64,000 bases of DNA. Source: Acidovorax sp. NCPPB 3576. GTDB taxonomy: Bacteria; Pseudomonadota; Gammaproteobacteria; Burkholderiales; Burkholderiaceae_C. Below are positions 44,891 through 53,569 of this stretch, in pieces. The stretch lies in NCBI RefSeq assembly GCF_028473605.1, contig NZ_CP097267.1, positions 748,501-812,500 on the forward strand, read 5' to 3'. The translations under genes and the position numbers were made by a program. Under the pieces are notes generated by a model. The model was not told the origin of the DNA and did no database searches. It saw only the letters and a program-made list of their open reading frames with translations. Every line of letters begins with the position of its first letter. Position 1 is the stretch's first letter.

Positions 44891-45340
44891 TCACACGTTC
44901 TCAGCGGGTCGTGTGCCACTCTCGGGTGCCGCGGCGGTCGGCAGTGGACGGGGCCTGCCCGCCGCATCGATGGCCACATAGGTCAGCCGCGCTTCTGTGA
45001 CCTTCATATACCGGCCCTGCGCTGAAAAGCGCTCTGCATACACCTCGACCTCCACCGTGACGGAGGTGCGGCCGGTGCGCGTGACCGCTGAGAAGAACGA
45101 AAGAATGTCCCCCACGCGAACGGGCTGCTTGAACACGAATTCGTTCACCGCCACCGTCGCCATGCGGCCCTGCACATAGCGCGCCGGCAGCACCGAGCCC
45201 GCCAGATCCACCTGGGCCATGACCCAGCCGCCGAAGATGTCGCCGTTGGCATTGCAGTCGGCCGGCATCGGAATCACCTTGAGCACCAACTCCTTGTCGG
45301 TGGGCAATTCGGTCAAGGCAGCACTGGGAAGAGCGGTCAT
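44891..45340 (-). CDS. YciA-like acyl-CoA thioesterase
   Basis: A 149-residue hot-dog acyl-CoA thioesterase. The catalytic segment is PADCNANGDIFGGWVMAQVD, with Asn and Asp as in YciA, followed by NEFVFKQPVRVGDILSFF. The ATG at 45340 is used; a GTG two codons upstream is possible. It is the fourth thioesterase-like gene in the 38.7-45.3 kb stretch but runs in the opposite direction, so it is separately controlled. Confidence 0.92.
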   Translation of the reverse strand: MTALPSAALTELPTDKELVLKVIPMPADCNANGDIFGGWVMAQVDLAGSVLPARYVQGRMATVAVNEFVFKQPVRVGDILSFFSAVTRTGRTSVTVEVEVYAERFSAQGRYMKVTEARLTYVAIDAAGRPRPLPTAAAPESGTRPAENV

Positions 45341-45381
45341 GGGCACAATCTCGGTAAAAACAACAACCGGAATTGTCCTTC

Positions 45382-47211
45382 ATGCGCCCCCACGGCGAAT
45401 CCCCACCCCCTCTTGCCTCGCGCCCCGGCGCCGGCTCCCGCACCGACTGGGCCACGCTCGGCCGGCTCGTTCCCTATCTCTGGCAATACAAATGGCGGGT
45501 GATCGCGGCCCTGGTCTTCGTCGTGGGAGCCAAGGTCGCCAACGTCGGGGTGCCTCTGCTGCTCAAGCAGTTGATCGACGCCATGACGATTGCCCCGGGC
45601 GACCCGGCTGCCGTGGTGGTCGTGCCCATCGCCCTGCTGCTGGCCTATGGCGGGCTGCGCCTGTCCACCTCCATCCTGACCGAATTGCGCGAGCTGGTCT
45701 TCGCCAAGGCCACGCAGGGCGCGGCGCGCAGCATCGCGTTGCAGACCTTCGAACACCTGCACGCCCTGAGCCTGCGCTTTCACCTGGAGCGGCAGACGGG
45801 CGGCATGACGCGCGACATCGAACGCGGTGTGCGCGGCATCGAATCGCTGATCTCTTTCACGCTGTTCAACATCGGCGCCACGCTGATCGAAGTGTTCCTG
45901 GTGCTGACCGTGCTGGCCGTCAAGTTCGACGCGTGGTTTGCCTGGATCACGCTGGGCGCCCTGGGGCTGTACATCGCGTTCACGGTGCTGCTGACCGAAT
46001 GGCGCACGAAGTTCCGCCGGCAGGCCAACGAGTTCGACTCGGCCGCGCATGCCAAGGCGGTGGACTCGCTGCTGAACTACGAAACCGTCAAATACTTCAA
46101 CAACGAGGCGTTCGAGGCCCAGCGCTACGACGAAAGCCTGCAGCGTCTGCGCCATGCGCGGCTCAAGAGCCAGACCTCGCTGTCGCTGCTGAACGCCGGG
46201 CAGCAGCTCATCATCGCCACCGGTCTCGTTGCCATGCTGTGGCGCGCCGCGCAAGGCGTGGCCGATGGCCGCATGACGCTGGGCGATCTGGTCATGGTGA
46301 ACGCCTTCATGATCCAGCTCTACATTCCGCTCAACTTCCTGGGCGTGATCTACCGCGAGATCAAGCAGAGCCTGACCGACCTCGACAAGATGTTCACGTT
46401 GATGGACAAGGAGCGCGAGGTGGCCGATGCGCCCGGTTCCCAGCCGCTGGCCCATCTGGAGCATCCGGCCGTGCGCTTCGAAGACGTGCACTTTGCCTAC
46501 GAAAGCCGTGCGGGCAGCGCGCGGCCCATCCTGCACGGCATCAGCTTCGAGATTCCGTCCGGAAAGACGGTGGCGGTGGTGGGGCCTTCGGGCTCCGGAA
46601 AATCCACGCTGGCGCGCCTGCTCTTTCGCTTCTACGACATCCAGTCGGGCCGCATCACGGTGGCCGGGCAGGACATCCGCGCAGTGACGCAGGACAGTCT
46701 GCGGCGCGCCATCGGCATCGTGCCGCAGGACACGGTGCTGTTCAACGACACCATTGCCTACAACATCGCCTATGGCCATCCCGGCGCCAGCCAGGAAGCC
46801 GTGGAAGCCGCCGCCCAGGCCGCGCGAATCCATGGCTTCATCGCCGCCACGCCGCTGGGTTACGCCACGCAGGTGGGCGAGCGCGGCTTGAAGCTCTCCG
46901 GCGGCGAGAAGCAGCGGGTGGCAATTGCCCGCACGCTGCTGAAGAACCCGCCGATCCTGATCTTCGACGAGGCCACGTCCGCGCTCGACTCGGCCAATGA
47001 ACGCGCCATCCAGGCCGAGCTGAAAAGTGCGGCGCGCAACAAGACGGCCCTCGTGATCGCACACCGCCTCTCCACGGTGGTGGATGCGCACGAGATTCTG
47101 GTGATGGAGGCGGGCCGCATCGTCGAGCGCGGCACGCACGTTGCGCTGCTGGAGCGGAGCGGCCGCTACGCCAGCATGTGGGCGCTGCAGCAAAGTGGAG
47201 AGGCCGCTTGA
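45382..47211 (+). CDS. ATM1-type ABC exporter (half-transporter)
   Basis: A 609-residue half-transporter with an N-terminal six-helix domain (about 35-330) and a C-terminal ATPase. The membrane domain has TRDIERGVRGIESLISF and NYETVKYFNNEAFEAQRYDE, the signatures of the ATM1/ABCB7 group, which export glutathione-linked sulfur or metal compounds. Walker A is [14 protein letters not shown], the signature KLSGGEKQRVAIARTLL and Walker B ILIFDEATSALDS. The ATG at 45382 is chosen over a TTG at 45373. Substrate here is inferred only from family. Confidence 0.94.
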   Translation: MRPHGESPPPLASRPGAGSRTDWATLGRLVPYLWQYKWRVIAALVFVVGAKVANVGVPLLLKQLIDAMTIAPGDPAAVVVVPIALLLAYGGLRLSTSILTELRELVFAKATQGAARSIALQTFEHLHALSLRFHLERQTGGMTRDIERGVRGIESLISFTLFNIGATLIEVFLVLTVLAVKFDAWFAWITLGALGLYIAFTVLLTEWRTKFRRQANEFDSAAHAKAVDSLLNYETVKYFNNEAFEAQRYDESLQRLRHARLKSQTSLSLLNAGQQLIIATGLVAMLWRAAQGVADGRMTLGDLVMVNAFMIQLYIPLNFLGVIYREIKQSLTDLDKMFTLMDKEREVADAPGSQPLAHLEHPAVRFEDVHFAYESRAGSARPILHGISFEIPSGKTVAVVGPSGSGKSTLARLLFRFYDIQSGRITVAGQDIRAVTQDSLRRAIGIVPQDTVLFNDTIAYNIAYGHPGASQEAVEAAAQAARIHGFIAATPLGYATQVGERGLKLSGGEKQRVAIARTLLKNPPILIFDEATSALDSANERAIQAELKSAARNKTALVIAHRLSTVVDAHEILVMEAGRIVERGTHVALLERSGRYASMWALQQSGEAA

Positions 47212-47275
47212 AGGGCCCCGGCGCGCCCTGATCCGACGCTGTGGGCTGCGCCGGCCTGCGTGCCGGCCTTGCCGC

Positions 47276-48307
47276 TTAGGGCTTGCGCGCGGCGATCGCC
47301 TTTTCGGCCTGCTCCACCAGGTCTGCGCCGATCTGGCCCTTCCACTTGTCGAACACCGGGCGCGTGGCCTTGGCGAAGGATTCGCGCTCGGCAGGGCTGA
47401 GCTGGGTCACCGTCACCCCGTGGCTGGCGATCTCCTTGAGCAGGGGCTTGTCGGCCTCGACCATGCCCTTGCGCGCGATGGCGATCTGTTCCTTGCCGGC
47501 ATCGATGGCGGCCTGCTTGACGATTTCGCGGTCGGCGGGCGTCCAGGAGTTCCAGATGTCCTTGTTGACCACGAAGATCAGCGGGTCGTTCATGTAGCCC
47601 CAAAGGGTCATGTATTTCTGCGCCACGGTGTAGAGCTTGGCGGCCATGTAGACCGACACCGGGTTCTCTTGCCCGTCCACGGCGCTGCTGGCCATGGCGG
47701 GCTGGGCGTCGGCCCAGCTCATCTGCGTGGGATTGGCGCCCAGCGCGGTGAAGGTGTCCAGGAACAGCGGCGAGCCGACCACGCGGATCTTCAGGCCCTT
47801 GAGGTCTTCGGGGCTCTTGATCGGGCGCTTGGAGTTGGAGATTTCGCGGTAGCCGTTCTCACCCCAGGCCAGCGGCACCACGCCGGCCTTGTCCAGCGTC
47901 TGGAAAATGCTCTTGCCCACCTCGCCCTGCGTCACGGCATCCACGGCGGCGTAGTCCGGAAAGAGGAAGGGCAGCGAGAACAGGTTGAGCGGCTTGACCT
48001 GGGGCGACCAGTTGATGGTGGAGCCCACGGCCATGTCGATCACGCCCTGGCGCAGCGCGCTGAACTCGCGCGTCTGGTCGCCCTGGATCAGCGAGACGCC
48101 GGGGTACAGCTTGATGTTGATGCGGCCCTGCGTGCGTTCCCGGACCTTGCTGGCCCACAGCTCGCCGCCCTTGCCCCAGGGAAAGGCGGTGCCCAGCACC
48201 AGCGACATGCGGTATTCGCTCTTGTAGTTTTGCGCCAGGGCCGGCGCGGCGAAGGCCAGTGCGGCGGCCGCAGCGACGGCGCTGGTGAGGAAGGTGCGCA
48301 GTTTCAT
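47276..48307 (-). CDS. dctP: TRAP transporter substrate-binding protein DctP
   Basis: The periplasmic receptor of a TRAP importer for an organic acid. It has 343 residues, with a signal peptide ending PALAQ. The family segments are GGELWASKVRERTQGRINIK, LKGLKIRVVGSPLFLDTF and WGYMNDPLIFVVNKDIW; the Arg in KIRVVGS is the usual carboxylate-binding residue. A strong aggag site precedes ATG 48307. It is the last gene of a dctQ-dctM-dctP unit on the minus strand. Confidence 0.95.
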   Translation of the reverse strand: MKLRTFLTSAVAAAAALAFAAPALAQNYKSEYRMSLVLGTAFPWGKGGELWASKVRERTQGRINIKLYPGVSLIQGDQTREFSALRQGVIDMAVGSTINWSPQVKPLNLFSLPFLFPDYAAVDAVTQGEVGKSIFQTLDKAGVVPLAWGENGYREISNSKRPIKSPEDLKGLKIRVVGSPLFLDTFTALGANPTQMSWADAQPAMASSAVDGQENPVSVYMAAKLYTVAQKYMTLWGYMNDPLIFVVNKDIWNSWTPADREIVKQAAIDAGKEQIAIARKGMVEADKPLLKEIASHGVTVTQLSPAERESFAKATRPVFDKWKGQIGADLVEQAEKAIAARKP

Positions 48308-48356
48308 GGTTTTTGTCTCCTGGTTCTAGGTCAAAGGAAAGAGAGGGCGCGGCCGG

Positions 48357-49655
48357 TCAGTAGCCCAGCCGCGCGGGCAGCCACAGCGCCAGTTGAGGGA
48401 AGGCGATGACCAGCACCATGACGACGAACATCGCCAGCAGCATCGGCCCCACCCAGCGCACGGTGGACTCCATGCGCACGCCGGCGATGCGGCACGACAC
48501 CATGAGGTTCACGGCCAGCGGCGGCGTGAACTGGCCCAGGGCGACCTTGAGCGTGAGGATGACGCCGAACCACACCGGGTCCCACTGGTAGTGCTGCATG
48601 ATGGGCAGCAGCAGCGGCACGAAGATCAGGAAGATCGAGATGCCGTCGAGGAACATGCCCACCGTGATGAGCAGCAGGATCAACAGCGCCATCACGCCGT
48701 ATTCGCCCAGGCCCGAGTTCACGATGGCCTTGGCCACCGGATCGATCACGCCCAGCGTGGACAGCGAGAACGCGAAGATGCCGGCCAGCGACACCACCAG
48801 CAGGATCACCGCCGAGAGCTCGCCCGCCTCGCGCAGGATGGGGAACAGGTCGCGCACCTTGATCGTGCGGTGGATGCACATGCCCACGAACAGGCCGTAG
48901 AACACCGCCACCACGGCGGCCTCGGTGGGTGTGAACCAGCCCGCCCGCATGCCGCCCAGGATCAGCACCGGTGCGGCCAGGCCCCATGCGGCCTCGCGCA
49001 GGCTGCGCCAGAACGGCGGGCGGGGCATGGACGATTCGAGCGCGCCCATCTTGTGCCGGCGGGCCAGCCACACGGCGGGCACGATCAACGCGATGCCGGC
49101 CAGAATGCCGGGAATCATGCCGGCCGCGAACAGCGCAGGCACCGAAGCGCCGGGCACCAGCACCGAATAGATGATGAACGCGACGGACGGCGGAATCAGG
49201 ATGTCGGTGGCCGCCGCAGCGCCCACCACGCTGGCGGAGAACGAGCCCGGGTAGCCCGCGCGGGACATGGCGGCGATCATCACGCCGCCCACCGCTGCCG
49301 CATTGGCCGGCCCCGAGCCGGAGATCCCGCCCAGGAACATCGCCACGGCGATGGCCACCAGGGGCAGCATGCCCGGGCCGCGGCCCACGATGGCCACCGC
49401 GAAGTTCACGAGCCGCAAGGCCACGCCGGAGCGGTCGAAGATCGAGCCCACGAGCACGAACATGGGAATGGCCAGCAGCGGGTACTTGCCCAGGCCGGCG
49501 TAGAAGTTCTGGGGCACGGCCAGCAGGCCGAACCATTGGCTGTCGGCATTGGCCAGCGCGATGGCCGTGACGCCCGCCAGCCCCAGCGCGGCGCCGATCG
49601 GCACGCCCACGAACATCATGGCGAGAAACGCCACGAACAGCAGGGTGGCGATCAT
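48357..49655 (-). CDS. dctM: TRAP transporter large permease DctM
   Basis: The sodium-coupled membrane subunit of the TRAP importer. From ATG 49655 it has 432 residues and about 12 hydrophobic segments. Signatures are VGVPIGAALGLAG, SGSGPANAAAVGGVMI, IPPSVAFIIYSVL and DGISIFLIFVPLLLPI. The open frame further upstream overlaps dctQ and is ignored; the start overlaps the dctQ stop by 4 bp. Confidence 0.95.
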   Translation of the reverse strand: MIATLLFVAFLAMMFVGVPIGAALGLAGVTAIALANADSQWFGLLAVPQNFYAGLGKYPLLAIPMFVLVGSIFDRSGVALRLVNFAVAIVGRGPGMLPLVAIAVAMFLGGISGSGPANAAAVGGVMIAAMSRAGYPGSFSASVVGAAAATDILIPPSVAFIIYSVLVPGASVPALFAAGMIPGILAGIALIVPAVWLARRHKMGALESSMPRPPFWRSLREAAWGLAAPVLILGGMRAGWFTPTEAAVVAVFYGLFVGMCIHRTIKVRDLFPILREAGELSAVILLVVSLAGIFAFSLSTLGVIDPVAKAIVNSGLGEYGVMALLILLLITVGMFLDGISIFLIFVPLLLPIMQHYQWDPVWFGVILTLKVALGQFTPPLAVNLMVSCRIAGVRMESTVRWVGPMLLAMFVVMVLVIAFPQLALWLPARLGY

Positions 49656-50209
49656 GCGGCGGTGTCCTTGTGGGGCGTCGCCCGGCCCGGGCGGCCACGC
49701 CGGATGAACAGGCCTACCGCGCGCCAGGTGATCAGTGCGGACAGCAGCGGCAGCCACACCGAATACCACCACTGCGGCACGCCGATGCCGGGGGAGGTTT
49801 CGCCGAAGCGGTAGTCGTCCCACACCACCCGCACGCTCAGCACGGCGATCACGCCGAACAGCAGCGCCACCGTCAGCGCACCGAAGCGAGCCAGCGCGTG
49901 CCGGCGTGCGGCCGAGCCGCCTTCGGCGAACCATTCGATGCGGATGTGCTGGTCGCGCGCGACCGCGGCGGAGCCGGCCACCAGCGCCAGCACGATCATG
50001 AGAAAGACCGAGATCTCTTCGGTCCAGGCGAACGAGGAGTTGGTGAAGTAGCGCACCAGCACATTGGCGAAGGTGATGAGGGCGAGCGCCGCCATCACGA
50101 TCACAGTGAGCCAGTCTTCGATGCGCAGGGAGCGGGGAGCGTCGTCGGTTGGAGCGGCAGCCGGTGCCGCGCCTTCGGGCGGGGGCCCGGACGGGGGAAG
50201 TGAGGACAT
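49652..50209 (-). CDS. dctQ: TRAP transporter small permease DctQ
   Basis: The small four-helix subunit of the TRAP importer. From ATG 50209 it has 185 residues, with a Pro/Ala-rich cytoplasmic N-terminus and four hydrophobic helices. FAWTEEISVFLMIVLALVAG and RDQHIRIEWF are the DctQ signatures. It is the first gene of the unit and is divergent from the LysR gene across 200 bp, which could share control (inference). Confidence 0.9.
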   Translation of the reverse strand: MSSLPPSGPPPEGAAPAAAPTDDAPRSLRIEDWLTVIVMAALALITFANVLVRYFTNSSFAWTEEISVFLMIVLALVAGSAAVARDQHIRIEWFAEGGSAARRHALARFGALTVALLFGVIAVLSVRVVWDDYRFGETSPGIGVPQWWYSVWLPLLSALITWRAVGLFIRRGRPGRATPHKDTAA

Positions 50210-50409
50210 GGGGCAGAGGGTCGGAGGGAGATCGGACAACGTGGCGATGCAGGTCACTCTGCCCGCCGGCCTTGTGCGCCAGGGGCCCGGACGGGACGGC
50301 GCTTGAAACGCCGCAAGCCATTTTGCAAGCAAACGTGCCAGGGTCCGGTGCAGGGTTTCCCCAAGGGGTCTTGCGCCGCGGGCGCTTGCGCGCCCCGATA
50401 ATGCGCGCC

Positions 50410-51348
50410 ATGGAAACCAAGTGGCTCGAGGATTTCGTCAGCCTCGCGGAAACGCGCAGCTTCAGCCGTTCAGCGCAGTTGCGTCACGTGACCCAGCCGG
50501 CGTTCTCTCGCCGCATCCAGGCGCTGGAGGCCTGGGCCGGCACCGATCTGGTGGACAGAAGCTCCTACCCGACCCGGCTCACGCCTGCGGGCAAGACGCT
50601 CTACGAAGAAGCGCTGGAGATGCTGCAGGCCATGCAGAACACCCGCGCCATGCTGCGGGCCCACACCAGCGCCGGCAAGGACATGATCGAGTTCGCGGTG
50701 CCGCACACGCTGGCCTTCACGTTCTTTCCCGCCTGGCTGTCGAGCCTGCGCGAGCGTTTCGGGCCGGTCAAGAGCCGCCTCATCGCGCTCAACGTGCACG
50801 ATGCCGTGCTGCGCCTGGTGGAGGGCGGGTGCGACCTGCTGATCGCCTACCACCATCCCTCGCAGCCTTTCCAGCTCGATGCCGACCGCTACGAAATGGT
50901 GACCCTGGGCCAGGAAATCCTCTCGCCCTATTCGCGCGCCAATGCCGACGGCCAGCCGCTGTTCAGCCTGCCGGGCCGCGCGGGCGAGCCGCTTCCCTAC
51001 CTGGGGTACGCACCCGGGGCGTATCTGGGCCGCGTGACGGAATTGATCCTCAAGCAGTCGAGCACGGCCATCCACCTGGACCGCGTCTATGAAACCGACA
51101 TGGCCGAGGGTTTGAAGGCCATGGCCGTCGAGGGGCACGGGGTCGCTTTCCTGCCCCACAGCGCCGTCAAGAAGGAATTGCGCTCGCGCCGCCTGGTCAG
51201 TGCGGCGCCCCCGGGTGTGGAGGATCTTCAAATGGCGATGGAAGTACGGGCCTATCGCGAAAAACCGTCTGGCAAGGAAACCTCCAAGGGCATCGCCCAA
51301 TCGCTTTGGACCTACCTGCAGGCCCACAGTACGGACAAGCCCCTTTGA
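50410..51348 (+). CDS. LysR-family regulator, HypT-like
   Basis: A 312-residue LysR regulator. The N-terminal HTH is METKWLEDFVSLAETRSFSR continuing to SAQLRHVTQPAFSRRIQALE, very similar in pattern to HypT (YjiE), the hypochlorite-responsive LysR of E. coli. The effector domain (about 90-300) follows. An ATG at 50401 would add three residues. It lies between the divergent TRAP genes and the glutamate/aspartate importer, which it may control (inference). Whether the HypT methionine switch is conserved cannot be judged by eye. Confidence 0.86.
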   Translation: METKWLEDFVSLAETRSFSRSAQLRHVTQPAFSRRIQALEAWAGTDLVDRSSYPTRLTPAGKTLYEEALEMLQAMQNTRAMLRAHTSAGKDMIEFAVPHTLAFTFFPAWLSSLRERFGPVKSRLIALNVHDAVLRLVEGGCDLLIAYHHPSQPFQLDADRYEMVTLGQEILSPYSRANADGQPLFSLPGRAGEPLPYLGYAPGAYLGRVTELILKQSSTAIHLDRVYETDMAEGLKAMAVEGHGVAFLPHSAVKKELRSRRLVSAAPPGVEDLQMAMEVRAYREKPSGKETSKGIAQSLWTYLQAHSTDKPL

Positions 51349-51369
51349 CCGCAGGGTCAGGTTATGTGT

Positions 51370-51395
51370 CAAATGCATATTCCACCGTGCATTTG
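51370..51395. promoter_or_regulatory. Inverted repeat downstream of the LysR gene
   Basis: CAAATGCA and TGCATTTG are perfect 8-bp arms with a 10-nt spacer. It lies 140-165 bp before the first binding-protein gene and could be an operator or a weak terminator. Confidence 0.4.
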
Positions 51396-51505
51396 GCATT
51401 GGAAAGACCGTGTGACGGGACGTACATTCCGTCCCGGCGTCCGGAGCGAAGTGCACAAGCCTTCGCCCAATAGAGAGGCCCGGCCTGGCACGGTGTTTGC
51501 TCAGG

Positions 51506-51517
51506 TTAGAACTTACG
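51506..51517 (+). promoter_or_regulatory. 12-nt element, forward copy, before the first binding-protein gene
   Basis: TTAGAACTTACG lies 17-28 bp before ATG 51534. Its exact reverse complement is at 52522-52533, in the same place before the second binding-protein gene. Confidence 0.45.
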
Positions 51518-51533
51518 AACTTTGAGACAAGCC

Positions 51534-52421
51534 ATGAAAACATTCCATTGGAAGGCCGTATGGGGCGTTGCCGCCTTGTGCTGGGGCATGGCTGTCTCCG
51601 CGCAGGGGGTGCTGGAGCGGGTCACGGCGGGCGGCAAGCTCATGCTGGCCTATCGCGAATCCTCCGTGCCTTTCTCCTATGTGGATGCGGGCAAGCCCAT
51701 AGGCTATGCGGTGGAGCTGTGCCAGCGGATCGCCGAGGTCGTTCGCAAGAAGACCGGCCGCAAGGACATGGAGGTGGAATTCGTGCCGGTCACTTCGGCC
51801 AACCGCATGGAAACCATCGAGAAAGGCCGCGCCGACATGGAGTGCGGCTCCACCACCAACAATGCCGAACGCCGCCAGGTCGTGGCGTTCACCGTGCCGC
51901 ACTTCATCACCGGCGCCCGCCTGCTGGTGCCGGCGCAGAGCAACGTGGACCGCATCGAAGACCTCAGCGGCAAGAAGCTCGTGTCCACCAAGGGCACCAC
52001 GCCCTTGAAGGCGGCCCAGCAGATCAACCGCGAGCGCCTGCTGCAGATCAACATCGTCGAAGCCCCGGACCACGCGCGGGCCGTCGAGATGGTGGAAAAG
52101 GGCGAGGCCGATGCCTTCGCGATGGACGACGTGCTGCTCTACGGCCTGGCGTCCAACCGACCCAATCCGGCCGCCTTGAAGGTGGTCGGCAAGTTCATCA
52201 CCACCGAGCCGCTGGCCATCATGCTGCCCAAGAACGATCCCGCGTTCAAGAAGCTGGTGGACGACGAGATGCGCCGGCTGATCACCAGCCGCGAGATCTA
52301 TCCCATCTACGACAAGTGGTTCGCACAGCCCATACCGCCGTCCAACCGCGCGCTCAATCTTCCGGTGAGTTATCTCTTGCGGGATTTCTGGCGCTATCCC
52401 ACCGATCAGGTTCCGTTTTGA
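51534..52421 (+). CDS. Amino acid ABC transporter binding protein (GltI-like, first copy)
   Basis: A periplasmic binding protein of the PBP2 glutamate/aspartate type, 295 residues, with signal peptide ending AVSAQ. The family segments are AYRESSVPFSYVDAGKPIGY, ADMECGSTTNNAERRQVVAF and FAMDDVLLYGLASN. It resembles the next gene (52544) along its length and is probably a diverged tandem duplicate with a somewhat different ligand. It ends in DQVPF. Confidence 0.92.
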   Translation: MKTFHWKAVWGVAALCWGMAVSAQGVLERVTAGGKLMLAYRESSVPFSYVDAGKPIGYAVELCQRIAEVVRKKTGRKDMEVEFVPVTSANRMETIEKGRADMECGSTTNNAERRQVVAFTVPHFITGARLLVPAQSNVDRIEDLSGKKLVSTKGTTPLKAAQQINRERLLQINIVEAPDHARAVEMVEKGEADAFAMDDVLLYGLASNRPNPAALKVVGKFITTEPLAIMLPKNDPAFKKLVDDEMRRLITSREIYPIYDKWFAQPIPPSNRALNLPVSYLLRDFWRYPTDQVPF

Positions 52422-52521
52422 GCGCAGTTTTCGGGCTGCGCTGACCCGATGTTCCGGGTATTCGGCATGGTGGCGAATTCCACTCCGTGCCACTATCTAG
52501 AATGATTGTTTCCGTTGTATC

Positions 52522-52533
52522 CGTAAGTTCTAA
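52522..52533 (-). promoter_or_regulatory. 12-nt element, inverted copy, before the second binding-protein gene
   Basis: CGTAAGTTCTAA is the reverse complement of the element at 51506-51517 and overlaps the taaggag ribosome site of the gene at 52544. Confidence 0.45.
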
Positions 52534-52543
52534 GGAGATCCTG

Positions 52544-53446
52544 ATGAAGAAGCATTTGCTGGCAGTCGCCATCACCGCCCTGGCCGCAGGGAGCGCATTC
52601 GCGCAAGCCAATGACACGCTGGCCAAGATCAAGGCCTCCGGCACGATCACCGAAGGTGTGCGCGAATCCTCCGGCCTGTCGTACACCCTGGGTGACGGCA
52701 AGTACACGGGCTTTCACTACGACGTGTGCGCCAAGGTGATCGCCGACGTGCAAAAGCAGTTGGGCCTGGCCAAGCTGGACGTCAAGTACCAGCCCGTCAC
52801 GTCGCAAAACCGTATCCCCCTGGTGCAAAACGGCACGGTGGACATCGAGTGCGGCTCCACCACCAACAATGCGGCCCGCCAGAAGGACGTCGCCTTCGCG
52901 GTCACGACCTATGTCGAAGAAGTGCGCATCGCCGTCAAGGCCGATTCGGGCATCACCGGCATCAAGGACCTGAACGGCAAGAACATCGCCACCACCACGG
53001 GCACCACCTCGGTGCAGACGCTGCGCAAGAACAAGCGCGCCGAAGGCCTGACGTTCAAGGAAGTGTTCGGCAAGGACCATTCCGACAGCTTCCTGCTGCT
53101 GGAATCCGGCCGCGCCGATGCGTTCATCATGGACGGCTCGATCCTGGCTTCCAACATCGCCAAGTCCAAGAGCCCGGGCGATTTCAAGATCGTCGGCGAA
53201 GTGCTGAGCGTGGAACCCATCGCGATCATGATCCGCAAGGACGACCCCGCCTTCAAGAAGGCCGTGGACGACAGCATCAAGGCGCAGATCAAGTCCGGCG
53301 ACATGGCCAAGCTGTACGACAAGTGGTTCCTGCAGCCCGTGCCGCCGAACAACGTGAAGATCGGCCTGCCAGCGAGCGAAGCGACGAAGGCGGCCTGGGC
53401 GAACCCCAACGACAAGCCCATGGAAGAGTACGCCACCAAGGACTGA
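52544..53446 (+). CDS. gltI: Glutamate/aspartate ABC transporter binding protein
   Basis: A 300-residue periplasmic receptor, with a signal peptide cleaved after AFA. It has GVRESSGLSYTLGDGKYTGF, VDIECGSTTNNAARQKDVAF and ADAFIMDGSILASNIAKS, matching GltI. Strong aaggag site. A hairpin at 53468 separates it from the permease genes, so its mRNA is likely more abundant than theirs, as is common for binding proteins. Confidence 0.94.
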   Translation: MKKHLLAVAITALAAGSAFAQANDTLAKIKASGTITEGVRESSGLSYTLGDGKYTGFHYDVCAKVIADVQKQLGLAKLDVKYQPVTSQNRIPLVQNGTVDIECGSTTNNAARQKDVAFAVTTYVEEVRIAVKADSGITGIKDLNGKNIATTTGTTSVQTLRKNKRAEGLTFKEVFGKDHSDSFLLLESGRADAFIMDGSILASNIAKSKSPGDFKIVGEVLSVEPIAIMIRKDDPAFKKAVDDSIKAQIKSGDMAKLYDKWFLQPVPPNNVKIGLPASEATKAAWANPNDKPMEEYATKD

Positions 53447-53467
53447 GCGCCCGGCGCTCGCATGCGG

Positions 53468-53500
53468 CAAACGCCCACCTGACGGTGGGCGTTTGTTTGT
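53468..53500 (+). terminator. Attenuating hairpin after gltI
   Basis: CAAACGCCCACC-TGAC-GGTGGGCGTTTG is a perfect 12-bp stem followed by TTTGTTT. It probably lowers, but does not stop, transcription into gltJKL. Confidence 0.85.
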
Positions 53501-53569
53501 TTCCCCGGCAGGGATGCCACGGGACGTGGCGCCAAGTTTGAAGACAACGAGATTTGAGAAGGATTTCCC

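Noticed and set aside
45219..47000. A 593-residue frame overlapping the ABC exporter
   Set aside because: Shadow of the ATM1-type gene in another frame; no coherent motifs.
47250..47267. GCCGGC repeats between the ABC exporter and dctP
   Set aside because: The two GCCGGC arms are self-complementary and lack a T-run, so a terminator cannot be claimed.
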